This document shows, piece after piece, positions 4,558 to 11,460 of a DNA stretch of 15,182 bases (positions are counted from its first letter, which is position 1; each line of letters begins with the position of its first letter). Position numbers and translations under genes: made by a program. A model generated the notes under the pieces. That model did no database searches and was not told the DNA's origin. It saw only the letters and a program-made list of their open reading frames with translations. Origin of the DNA: Patescibacteria group bacterium UBA6102 (lineage in GTDB: Bacteria; Patescibacteriota; Minisyncoccia; Minisyncoccales; UBA5738); the NCBI GenBank assembly GCA_002423555.1, contig DIWQ01000065.1, forward strand, positions 1-15,182. Reading direction: 5' to 3'.

Positions 4558-6726
4558 CTATTTCCCCCGGATAAATTCACGGATGCGATCCTGAAAGCGA
4601 TAATAGAGATAACCGGTGAACAGCAACACGCATCCCATAATGATGAAAGAAAAGAAACGGTAAAGGTCTCCCAAATTGGCGGTATCCACCAAAAAAACTT
4701 TTGCGATTACGATTATAAACAAACAGATTGCCGAAAACCGCTCATAAATCGTTTTTTTGGCGATTCCCCAAACCATCAGCGCCGCGCCGTAGACCATCCA
4801 CGCCGCGGATAGCAATACGTTTTTCAAATTTTCAATTTCCCGCAACGCGGTTTTTGCCGCGCCGATTTTTGCCAGATCGCAGGCACTGACAATTTCGGCA
4901 CTAACAATCCATAGAACGAGAATGTGGAAATAAGCAAACAGCGCCGGACGAAAAAGCCGATATTCATCCGCGGAAATTTTCTCTTTGTTGCCGATCAGCA
5001 TTGAAAGAAACGCTCTTCCCAACAACGCCGAAACGACAAACGCCATCACCCGGAAGTTGAATATGGGATTGTGATCAGCCAAAACGACGGAAGTCTCAGA
5101 AAACAACAAGCGGAAGAACGCAATGCCAAAAGCAAAATATGCGACCGGACGCAAAATTCCGGCGGATACTTTAAACGACAGCCACGCGAACAACAAGCCG
5201 GCGGCGCTCCAAAAAATCGGATACCAATAGCCGGCAAAAAAATCGCCGATTTCAAGACTGCCCCCCAACAAAAACATTCCGGCGGCGGACAGCGCCAAAA
5301 TCGAAAAAACGGATTTTTCATTTTCGTTGGCCGATTGCCGATAACGGCGGTATAGATACGCCGCGCCCGCCGCGGCGATAAAAAACGCCGCGTAAGCAAA
5401 AAAACGATCATTCACAATCGGGCGCGCGGTTAACGGCAACGACTCCATAAAAAACAACGTCTTAAAAAGTGTCAGCATCAATAAGCCGTTGCCCATTAAA
5501 CGATATGCCCCAAAGTTCATTTTAAATCCGGAACTGATGAAAACCAGCGCCTCGGCGGCCCAGCCGACAACAATCCATTCGCCGTCAAATTGGATGGGCA
5601 CGGCAATTGACAGCAAAACAAATCCGGCGCTCATCAGAAAATGACGGAAAAGCAACGATTGCAAACGCGCTCTGCCCGCCATCACCGCCAGCAAGCAATA
5701 CAAAATTCCCAAACCGGCGACGAAAGGTCCTGATAATTGTGGGTACAGCGAATCAATCACGGGATAAGCGGCATGAAAATAAAGCAAGGGCGCCAAAATT
5801 ACGACCAGCAAGTCCCAGGCGTTCTCTCCGGCTTTTTTGACGTAGTGTTGGATAAAAGAAATTGCGAGGAAAATGGCAAAAAACAAGCTGGCATAAGCAA
5901 GCGCCGGAAAAAATTGATCCGCCGTGTAGAAATTCAAGTACCAATAGCCGTAAGCAAGCGCCGTTCCGATAATTCCGGTCAAGGAAAGCGGCGCCCACAA
6001 TTTGCAGAAAGCTGTTAAAAATATCGCCAGATTCAGCAACGCGATATACAAAAACGGAATATGGGGACTTCCCGCGCCGTTATCAATCAAAAGCGGCGTC
6101 AAAAAGCCGCCGACCTGCGCGAAAATCGCCAAACTCATTGAATTCTGCCTTAAAGAAAGCAATATCCCCGCGGCCGTAACCCCGATCATGGAAAGAAACG
6201 CCGCCGGCTGGACGATTAGCTGGTAAAAACTGAAAGCCGCGTAAAAAGAAACATACAAAACCCCCAATCCGCCGCCGGTAAGCGCCTGACCGTAATTCGG
6301 ATACTTTTTGCGCGTCAATTCGCCCACCGCCAGAAGGATCGCGCCCGCAATCACTCCCAGCGCCACGCGCCCCCATTCATTGATTAAGTCATTTTCAAAC
6401 GCGTAACGCAGAAAAAACCCGGCGGCGCAAATAATCGCCACCACGCCCACACCGGTGAAAAATCTGCTCCCCAGCTTAAACTCAAAGCTTCCGGAGTCTT
6501 CTTTTTTGGACACCGGCAAAGGAGAAGAGGAATCGGAGAGCGCAACCGGCGTCTCTTTTTCAATTTGCGCCGGCAATTCAGCAGTAACGGCAGTTTGAGT
6601 TGCCTTTCCTTTTACAGCGTCAAGGCGCGCCTTCAAAGAATCGATCTCTCCCCTCAATCCCTCAATCTGGTTTTTTAAATGCAACGCAACAAGCAAAAAC
6701 AACAAAAGAAAAATAAATTCCATCAT
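4558..6726 (-). CDS. DUF2339 multi-pass membrane protein, 722 aa
   Basis: A long integral membrane protein. A hydrophobic N-terminus (1-16) leads into a short coiled coil (LKNQIEGLRGEIDSLKARLD, 17-36), a Ser/Pro/Thr/Glu linker to about residue 80, and then many hydrophobic segments (roughly 18-20) to the C-terminus. The first core segment has the DUF2339 signature order: FFTGVGVVAIICAAGFFLRY, then EWGRVALGVIAGAILLAVGE, YGQALTGGGLGVLYVSFYAA and AQVGGFLTPLL. This family is found across bacteria; its function is unknown and an envelope or transport role is only a guess. Two adjacent ATGs (6726, 6723) are possible starts. It is the last gene of the string that begins with the glycosyltransferases, although an about 90-base gap with a gene scrap separates it from the broken oxidase-like gene. 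Confidence 0.9.
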   Translation of the reverse strand: MMEFIFLLLFLLVALHLKNQIEGLRGEIDSLKARLDAVKGKATQTAVTAELPAQIEKETPVALSDSSSPLPVSKKEDSGSFEFKLGSRFFTGVGVVAIICAAGFFLRYAFENDLINEWGRVALGVIAGAILLAVGELTRKKYPNYGQALTGGGLGVLYVSFYAAFSFYQLIVQPAAFLSMIGVTAAGILLSLRQNSMSLAIFAQVGGFLTPLLIDNGAGSPHIPFLYIALLNLAIFLTAFCKLWAPLSLTGIIGTALAYGYWYLNFYTADQFFPALAYASLFFAIFLAISFIQHYVKKAGENAWDLLVVILAPLLYFHAAYPVIDSLYPQLSGPFVAGLGILYCLLAVMAGRARLQSLLFRHFLMSAGFVLLSIAVPIQFDGEWIVVGWAAEALVFISSGFKMNFGAYRLMGNGLLMLTLFKTLFFMESLPLTARPIVNDRFFAYAAFFIAAAGAAYLYRRYRQSANENEKSVFSILALSAAGMFLLGGSLEIGDFFAGYWYPIFWSAAGLLFAWLSFKVSAGILRPVAYFAFGIAFFRLLFSETSVVLADHNPIFNFRVMAFVVSALLGRAFLSMLIGNKEKISADEYRLFRPALFAYFHILVLWIVSAEIVSACDLAKIGAAKTALREIENLKNVLLSAAWMVYGAALMVWGIAKKTIYERFSAICLFIIVIAKVFLVDTANLGDLYRFFSFIIMGCVLLFTGYLYYRFQDRIREFIRGK

Positions 6727-6751
6727 AAATTATGTGTTTTATTTAAAATTT

Positions 6752-6808
6752 TTAAAAATTTATCCGTGGCCCCGGCGCAATCCCCGCCGAAGCCAGAAAC
6801 AGTTTCAT
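6752..6808 (-). pseudogene. Scrap resembling the N-terminus of an S51 (PepE-like) peptidase
   Basis: An 18-codon frame reads MKLFLASAGIAPGPRINF and then stops. M-K-L-F-L-A/T-S-x-G is how many S51 / type-1 glutamine-amidotransferase-like peptidases begin; nothing further of the family is seen. The scrap fills the gap between the broken oxidase-like gene and the DUF2339 gene. The resemblance covers only about nine residues, so chance is a real alternative. Confidence 0.25.
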
Positions 6809-6819
6809 TATCGTTCTCT

Positions 6820-7181
6820 TTATTTAAATTCAATTACATTATTAATTTTTATTACAACTGCGGCTTTTGGATGGTGTTTTTTATTTGTTTTTAAATTTTG
6901 AACAAAATGAAAATAATTGCCGCTCATACGATATTCGGCAGAGCCGATGATCTTCAAGCAATAATTATAATTTTTGCCATAAGCCAAAACAAAAACCTTG
7001 GCGTTCTCCAACAAATTATTTTTGTCAATTGCATTTCATTATCGGTAATAACCAATTCATTTTTGTTCACACTATTTATTCCAACAAGAATCGCGCGCGG
7101 CTGATTTTCCAAATCCGCGGTCGCTAATACCGCTAAACTATTTTGTTGCAAAAATAATTCTTGTTTTTCGGTTAATTCCAT
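6820..7181 (-). pseudogene. Pyridoxamine-5'-phosphate-oxidase-like flavin protein, frameshifted
   Basis: The first frame (ATG at 7181) reads MELTEKQELFLQQNSLAVLA, TADLENQPRAILVGINSVNK and NELVITDNEMQLTK, the opening of the small split-barrel FMN-binding family (acidic helix, LAT strand, PR, then D-x-x-x-x-K-T). It then derails. A frame offset by one base continues NLLENAKVFVLAYGKNYNYC, LKIIGSAEYRMSGNYFHFVQ and a normal C-terminal strand, stopping at 6820. The junction is the T5 run at 7019-7023 (A5 in the mRNA); six A would give TKNNLLENAK and an intact 120-residue protein. So one A is missing, by mutation, by sequencing/assembly error in a homopolymer, or corrected by -1 slippage on the A run. 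It starts eight bases after the glycosyltransferase stop and belongs to that operon. Confidence 0.82.
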
Positions 7182-7188
7182 ATTCTGT

Positions 7189-8238
7189 TTATGATTTTTT
7201 TTCGGCGATCACTTTGCGATAGACATCCTCGTAGCCGCGGGCCATTTTGCCGCTTGAGAAATTTTCTTCCACCCATCGCCGGCAAGCGCTTCTTTTTATC
7301 GTTCTGATCATCCTTACCGCCATAATCATTTCCGCATCGGTCTTCACGGCAAAACCGGTCACGCCGTTTTTAACCACTTCGGGCACAGAACCGCGGCGGA
7401 ATGCCAGCACCGGCGTTCCGCAAGCCATCGCTTCAATAAAGAAAAGGCCGAACGGTTCTTCCCATTGGATCGGCGCCAGAAGCGCGCGCGCATTTTTAAG
7501 GAGCTTTACCTTCCCCTCGTGACCCACCTCACCCAGAAAAACTATTTGCTTGCCGTCAATAAGAGGCGCGATTTCTTTTTCAAAGTAACCCTTATCGACC
7601 GAGTCAACTTTTGCCGCCATCACCAACTTTAATCCGCATTTCTTGGCGATCCTGATTGCTTGTAGCGGGCCCTTTTCCGGCGACATTCTGCCCAAAAACG
7701 CGAGATAATCTCCCGGCTTGTCGGAATAAGCGAATTTGCCGACATTTATTCCGTTGTAGACGGTGCCGACATAATTCAATTTTTTAAAAGGCCGGCGCTG
7801 GCTGTTTGAAATCGAAACCACCGGCGCATCGGGGAAATTGCCATAAACGAGCTTTTGGTAGCCGGTATGCATCGGACCGTGAAGCGTTGTGACTATCGGC
7901 GGTTTCAGCAAGGGCGCAAACGGCATCAGCCTCCAGCCGATATGGTTATGGATTATATCGGCATTTATGTTTTTCACTATTTCCAGGACTTTGCCGATCC
8001 CGATATATTTCAAAGAATCCCGGACTTTCATATCCGCCGCCGCCTTGTATTTTCTCAACGCTTTCGGGAACACCGGAAGCAATTCCGCGTCGGTCTTGGA
8101 GTCGCCGGTTGCCACCAGAAAAACCTCGTGCCCCATTGCGACCAATTCCTGGGCAAGGCTATAGACAACCAATTCCGTGCCGCCGTATTTTTTGGGCGGA
8201 ACCGGTTCTTCAAATGGCGCGACTTGGATTATTTTCAT
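7189..8238 (-). CDS. GT4-family glycosyltransferase, 349 aa
   Basis: A retaining GT-B glycosyltransferase. The N-terminal domain starts KIIQVAPFEEPVPPKKYGGT (2-21), with a GGTE loop, DIIHNHIGWR (94-103) and LHG (119-121). The C-terminal donor-binding domain has FLGRMSPEKG (181-190), with the Arg and Lys that contact the nucleotide-sugar phosphates, and the E-x7-E motif in EEPFGLFFIEA (Glu261 and Glu269). This resembles the GT4 enzymes that act on small acceptors or surface glycans; donor and acceptor are unknown. I take the ATG at 8238 rather than the upstream in-frame one at 8280, because those extra 14 residues are encoded by the 96-bp repeat E1. It follows the other glycosyltransferase gene, whose stop lies in the same repeat, and precedes the oxidase-like gene. 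Confidence 0.92.
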   Translation of the reverse strand: MKIIQVAPFEEPVPPKKYGGTELVVYSLAQELVAMGHEVFLVATGDSKTDAELLPVFPKALRKYKAAADMKVRDSLKYIGIGKVLEIVKNINADIIHNHIGWRLMPFAPLLKPPIVTTLHGPMHTGYQKLVYGNFPDAPVVSISNSQRRPFKKLNYVGTVYNGINVGKFAYSDKPGDYLAFLGRMSPEKGPLQAIRIAKKCGLKLVMAAKVDSVDKGYFEKEIAPLIDGKQIVFLGEVGHEGKVKLLKNARALLAPIQWEEPFGLFFIEAMACGTPVLAFRRGSVPEVVKNGVTGFAVKTDAEMIMAVRMIRTIKRSACRRWVEENFSSGKMARGYEDVYRKVIAEKKS

Positions 8239-8244
8239 ATTTTT

Positions 8245-8340
8245 AGAGTGTTGAATAATTTTTAAATTCCGCCAATTCAAGCATTATTTGCGTTCAAATT
8301 TTTTTCAAATTTGACAAATTTCTCAATTATTCAACGCTCT
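8245..8340. repeat. 96-bp inverted-repeat element E1
   Basis: Terminal arms AGAGTGTTGAATAATT (8245-8260) and AATTATTCAACGCTCT (8325-8340) pair with one mismatch. It is the same length as element E2 (9678-9773), and the two align without gaps at 72 of 96 positions. It ends six bases from the ATG of the first glycosyltransferase gene and contains the stop codon of the second. Confidence 0.8.
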
Positions 8341-9616
8341 TTTTCATATTTTCATTTATCAATAAATCGTAAAGATCGCTTATTTTCCCCGCAATTTTTT
8401 TCCACGAATAATTACTGGAAACTTCATCATAAGCGTTATTGGCCAGATTCGCGGAAATATCTTTTGAATTATATATCGTCATGATTTTTTGCGCCAACGA
8501 CAGCGCATTGCGCGGCTCAAACAATAATCCGGTTTTCCGGTCTTGGACGGTCGCCGCCAAACCGTCAACATTGGAAGCGACCACCGGCACCTTGCTGGCC
8601 ATGCCCTCAAGAGCGACAAGGCCGAACGGCTCATAATATGACGGAATGACAAAAACATCGGCCGCCCGATAATAAACGGGCAACCTTCCATGGTCAACAC
8701 TGCCGGTAAAATCAACAAGGTCGCCGACTCCCTCCTCCTGCGCCTTCTTGTGCAAACGATTATATTCTTTAGAATCGGCTCCGTTCGCACGAGGGCCGAA
8801 TATCTTGCCGCCGACAATCAAGGCTTTCAGCCCGAAGATATTTTCCTTCAACAAGCGAACGGCGCTGATTATTGTCCCGATGCCCTTGCGCCACTCCAAG
8901 CGCCCAACAAAAAGCAGAACGAATGCTTTTTTGTCAATATTGAGAATTCCCCGAGACGCATCTTTATCAAGCAACGGCCAATGTTTCATATTAACTCCGC
9001 CGCGAATGACATGCACCTTTTCCCGCACACACCCGTAAAATCGGCGCAAATTTTCTTTTTCTGATTCAGCCAGGCTGATAATTGCCGCCGCATGTTTGAT
9101 AATATTGTTTTCCGTGTTAATCCTTTTGGCAAAATATTCGTCTTCGGTGCTGTTGTGGGAAAACCTTTTTTTGGTTTCCATTCTCACAATGCCGATTGAA
9201 TGGAAGTTTTGAACAAGGGATTTTTTAAATTTCTGCGATGCCATAAGCGCCATTGCCCCGCCATCCCAATAATGGCCGTGGAACAAATCATAGCAGTTTT
9301 TAAAATTAGTGAACTTAAGAAAATTTTTAAACAATTCCGGGAAAAAACCGAAAAGGGTTTGTTTGGAAACATAAGCGGTCGGACCGCCCTTTAACCGTAT
9401 GACCCGGCTGTTTTTTGAGATGAAAGCAATTTTCTTTTTATGCAGATTATCCCAGCGCGTAAAAATATCCACCTGCCAGCCCAATTTCCCCAATTCTTCG
9501 GCAAGATATTTGATATAAATATTCTGGCCGCCGCATTCCTGGCTACCGAGAGGCGCAAGCGGATCGGAATGGATGCTGAACATCGCAATTCGCTTACCAT
9601 TTTTTGTTTTTCCCAT
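8327..9616 (-). CDS. GT4-family glycosyltransferase, sucrose-synthase/MshA-like, 429 aa
   Basis: A retaining GT-B enzyme whose N-terminal loop SIHSDPLAPLGSQECGGQNI (14-33) matches the GGxN(V/I)Y donor/acceptor loop of sucrose-phosphate-synthase, sucrose-synthase and MshA-type GT4 enzymes. Further on come HGHYWDGG (113-120), FHSIG (138-142), VGRLEWRKG (237-245) and the E-x7-E motif EPFGLVALE (Glu329, Glu337). It should transfer a sugar from a nucleotide-sugar, retaining configuration; the product is undetermined. The start chosen is the ATG at 9616 (MGKTKNGKRIAMFSIHS); a TTG at 9655 would only add an unrelated 13 residues. The 3' end overlaps element E1, and element E2 stands 61 bases upstream of the start. 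The neighbouring glycosyltransferase suggests a shared two-step glycan or glycoside pathway. Confidence 0.92.
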   Translation of the reverse strand: MGKTKNGKRIAMFSIHSDPLAPLGSQECGGQNIYIKYLAEELGKLGWQVDIFTRWDNLHKKKIAFISKNSRVIRLKGGPTAYVSKQTLFGFFPELFKNFLKFTNFKNCYDLFHGHYWDGGAMALMASQKFKKSLVQNFHSIGIVRMETKKRFSHNSTEDEYFAKRINTENNIIKHAAAIISLAESEKENLRRFYGCVREKVHVIRGGVNMKHWPLLDKDASRGILNIDKKAFVLLFVGRLEWRKGIGTIISAVRLLKENIFGLKALIVGGKIFGPRANGADSKEYNRLHKKAQEEGVGDLVDFTGSVDHGRLPVYYRAADVFVIPSYYEPFGLVALEGMASKVPVVASNVDGLAATVQDRKTGLLFEPRNALSLAQKIMTIYNSKDISANLANNAYDEVSSNYSWKKIAGKISDLYDLLINENMKKSVE

Positions 9617-9677
9617 AATTTTTTTCGGAAAATCCCATTTCAACAAGAATATCAAAAATATCGTTTTTGCCAGCTTT

Positions 9678-9773
9678 AGATTGTTGAATAATTATTGAAT
9701 TTTAACAATTTAAGAATCGCTTTAGATTAAATTGTTTTAAAATTTGATAATTTTATCAATTATTCAAGAATCT
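9678..9773. repeat. 96-bp inverted-repeat element E2
   Basis: Arms AGATTGTTGAATAATT (9678-9693) and AATTATTCAAGAATCT (9758-9773) pair with one mismatch. It fills most of the 294-base gap between the secreted-protein gene and the glycosyltransferase start at 9616, together with the terminator at 9782-9814. It aligns to E1 without gaps, about 75% identical, with all-AT-rich interior differences. Confidence 0.8.
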
Positions 9774-9781
9774 CAGTTCAT

Positions 9782-9814
9782 AAAACAAACAGGCAGGCTT
9801 GCGGGCAACCTGCC
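9782..9814 (-). terminator. Rho-independent terminator after the slipin/secreted-protein operon
   Basis: On the minus strand GGCAGG-TTGC-CC-GCAA-G-CCTGCC (9814-9792) forms a GC-rich hairpin with one bulge, followed by TGTTTGTTTTA. It lies about 97 bases downstream of the secreted-protein stop and ahead of element E2, so it separates this operon from the glycosyltransferases. Confidence 0.75.
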
Positions 9815-9910
9815 CGACTATCCAATCAGAACTTATTATCCCAATGTGCCATATCAAAACAGCCACCAAAAAAAGCAACCTCCCGCCCCGACAGAAACAT
9901 TTTGATACTT

Positions 9911-10567
9911 TCACCGGCATTTGGAATCGGTGCCGCAATATTGGCCGGACGGACAGCCGCAGGATTTGCAGGCGTCAATCAAGCCGATTTCCGTGTCAAA
10001 ACACAGCTTGGGCTTATCGGTGGAACATTGGCCGGCCACCGTGCCGTCGGCACATTTGTTTTTCAGAGAGTTATCAAAGATCGCGAAAGTTTTTGCCGTT
10101 TCGCCGGCAATTTTTGGATTTGATGCGTCAAAAACCCGGATACGGTAATCGTTCCCGGCAATACTGCCGACATCCCAATACCAATTTCCGTCGCTGGCCG
10201 AAACATTTTCTGCGATAATACGCGTGCTTCCCGGAGTTTTCAATGCAACGGAAACTTTCTCCACTCCCCGCGCCTCCCAAAGGATGTGATAACAATGCCG
10301 GTTTTCCAACTTCTCTCCGCCGGCCGGCCAAACAACATCAACGAACGCCGGCGAAAGTTGCAATTGCGCCAATTGAATTTGCAAGTCGTAAATTTTCGTC
10401 TGAATCAGTTGGATTTGCAAAACCAATATCTGCCGCTTTACGTCCTCAACTTGCGCCAATAATTCTTGCTGGCTGAAAGCATTGCAAATGTTGCAAGGCG
10501 AAACAGAAAAGGCAATCACCGCCGACAGCATTGCCGCGCCGACAATTTTGACAATCCTTGTTTTCAT
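9911..10567 (-). CDS. Secreted coiled-coil, Ig-like, cysteine-rich protein, 218 aa
   Basis: An exported protein in three parts. Residues 1-30 are a signal peptide (MKTRIVKIVG basic start, then a hydrophobic AMLSAVIAFSVSP stretch, with a likely cut near NAFS). Residues 33-71 form a heptad-like coiled coil rich in Gln and Leu (QQELLAQVEDVKRQILVLQI and on). Residues about 73-165 look like a beta-sandwich of the Kre9/KNH Ser-Thr-rich type: V-x-W-P-x-G-G-E, I-L-W, V-S-V-A-L, D-G-N-W-Y-W-D-V, D-Y-R-I-R-V-F-D. The tail (172-217) carries eight cysteines with CADGTVAGQC and CGCPSGQYC, probably disulfide-bonded outside the cell. It follows slipin by one base, so the two are an operon. Role unknown; a surface or adhesion function is inference. 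Confidence 0.8.
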   Translation of the reverse strand: MKTRIVKIVGAAMLSAVIAFSVSPCNICNAFSQQELLAQVEDVKRQILVLQIQLIQTKIYDLQIQLAQLQLSPAFVDVVWPAGGEKLENRHCYHILWEARGVEKVSVALKTPGSTRIIAENVSASDGNWYWDVGSIAGNDYRIRVFDASNPKIAGETAKTFAIFDNSLKNKCADGTVAGQCSTDKPKLCFDTEIGLIDACKSCGCPSGQYCGTDSKCR

Positions 10568-10568
10568 A

Positions 10569-11417
10569 TTATTTTCCGGTGAGTTTTTTGAAGCCTTCCA
10601 TAATTTCCACGGGCAGGGCGAAGATCACGGTTTTGGACGGATCGGGATTGATCTTTTCAATGGTTTGCAGGGTGCGCATTGAAAGGCCGCCCGGCGTGCC
10701 GTTTAACACCTGGGCGGCTTCCGCCAGGCGGGCGGAAGCTTGAAATTCGCCCTCGGCCCGGATGATGATTGCACGGCGTTCCCGCTCGGACTCGGCTTGC
10801 TTTGCCATCACCCGCTTCATATCCGCCGGCAATTCAATGTCTTGGATTTTGATGTCGGTAACGTTAATCCCCCAACTGTCGGTGGCGGTGTCCACGATTT
10901 TTTTGATCTCTTCGGAAATTTTTTCCCGCTCCGACAACAGCGGGTCCAATTCAATGCCGCCGATGACATCGCGCAGAGCCGCCTGCGCGTATTGCGCCAC
11001 GGCAAGAGTGTAATCTTTAATGTTCAATATTGATTTTTCCGCCGACTCCACCTGGAAATAAACCACCGCATTGATGCCCACCGGCACATTGTCTTTGGTG
11101 ATCACTTCCTGCGACGGAATGTCCACTGTGGTGATACGCATATCCACCTTGATCATCCGCTGAATGCCGACAATGATCCAGGTGAGCCCCGGTCCGCGAG
11201 TGCCCGAATATTGCCCAAGGGTGAGCACGATCCCCCGCTCGTATTGATCAATCACCCGCAGTCCGATCAACAAAATTACCAGTATCAATCCGGCGATAAC
11301 CATCACCGGCGCCACCGGCCCGAAAATTTTCGCCGCGGCGGGCAAAAAAGCCACCGCCATAACTATCAAAACCACAATCGTGGACAAAGAGCTGATTTCT
11401 TGATTGTTTTGCGCCAT
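10569..11417 (-). CDS. Slipin / stomatin-like SPFH-domain membrane protein, 282 aa
   Basis: A stomatin/slipin-type SPFH (band 7) protein. Two hydrophobic segments (about 12-32 and 35-54) anchor the N-terminus. The SPFH domain follows: VIDQYERGIVLTLGQYSGTR (55-74), GPGLTWIIVGIQ, VDIPSQEVITKDNVPVGINA (98-117), VVYFQV and LRDVIGGIELDPLL (148-161). A Lys/Glu/Arg-rich helix (MAKQAESERERRAIIIRAEG, 204-223) mediates oligomerisation in the family. Slipins form membrane rings linked to microdomains and membrane-protein quality control. The usual partner, NfeD, is not in view; the gene immediately downstream instead encodes a secreted protein. A TACAAT at 11436-11441 region may be a -10, but the -35 is weak. 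Transcribed divergently from recG, with 43 bases between starts. Confidence 0.93.
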   Translation of the reverse strand: MAQNNQEISSLSTIVVLIVMAVAFLPAAAKIFGPVAPVMVIAGLILVILLIGLRVIDQYERGIVLTLGQYSGTRGPGLTWIIVGIQRMIKVDMRITTVDIPSQEVITKDNVPVGINAVVYFQVESAEKSILNIKDYTLAVAQYAQAALRDVIGGIELDPLLSEREKISEEIKKIVDTATDSWGINVTDIKIQDIELPADMKRVMAKQAESERERRAIIIRAEGEFQASARLAEAAQVLNGTPGGLSMRTLQTIEKINPDPSKTVIFALPVEIMEGFKKLTGK

Positions 11418-11460
11418 ATTTTTGTTTATTTTTTATTGCATCCATTGTAGCATTAAAGAT

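Noticed and set aside
8239..8280. Upstream ATG of the first glycosyltransferase gene (14 extra residues)
   Set aside because: The extension is encoded by repeat element E1, while the ATG at 8238 matches the standard GT4 N-terminus.
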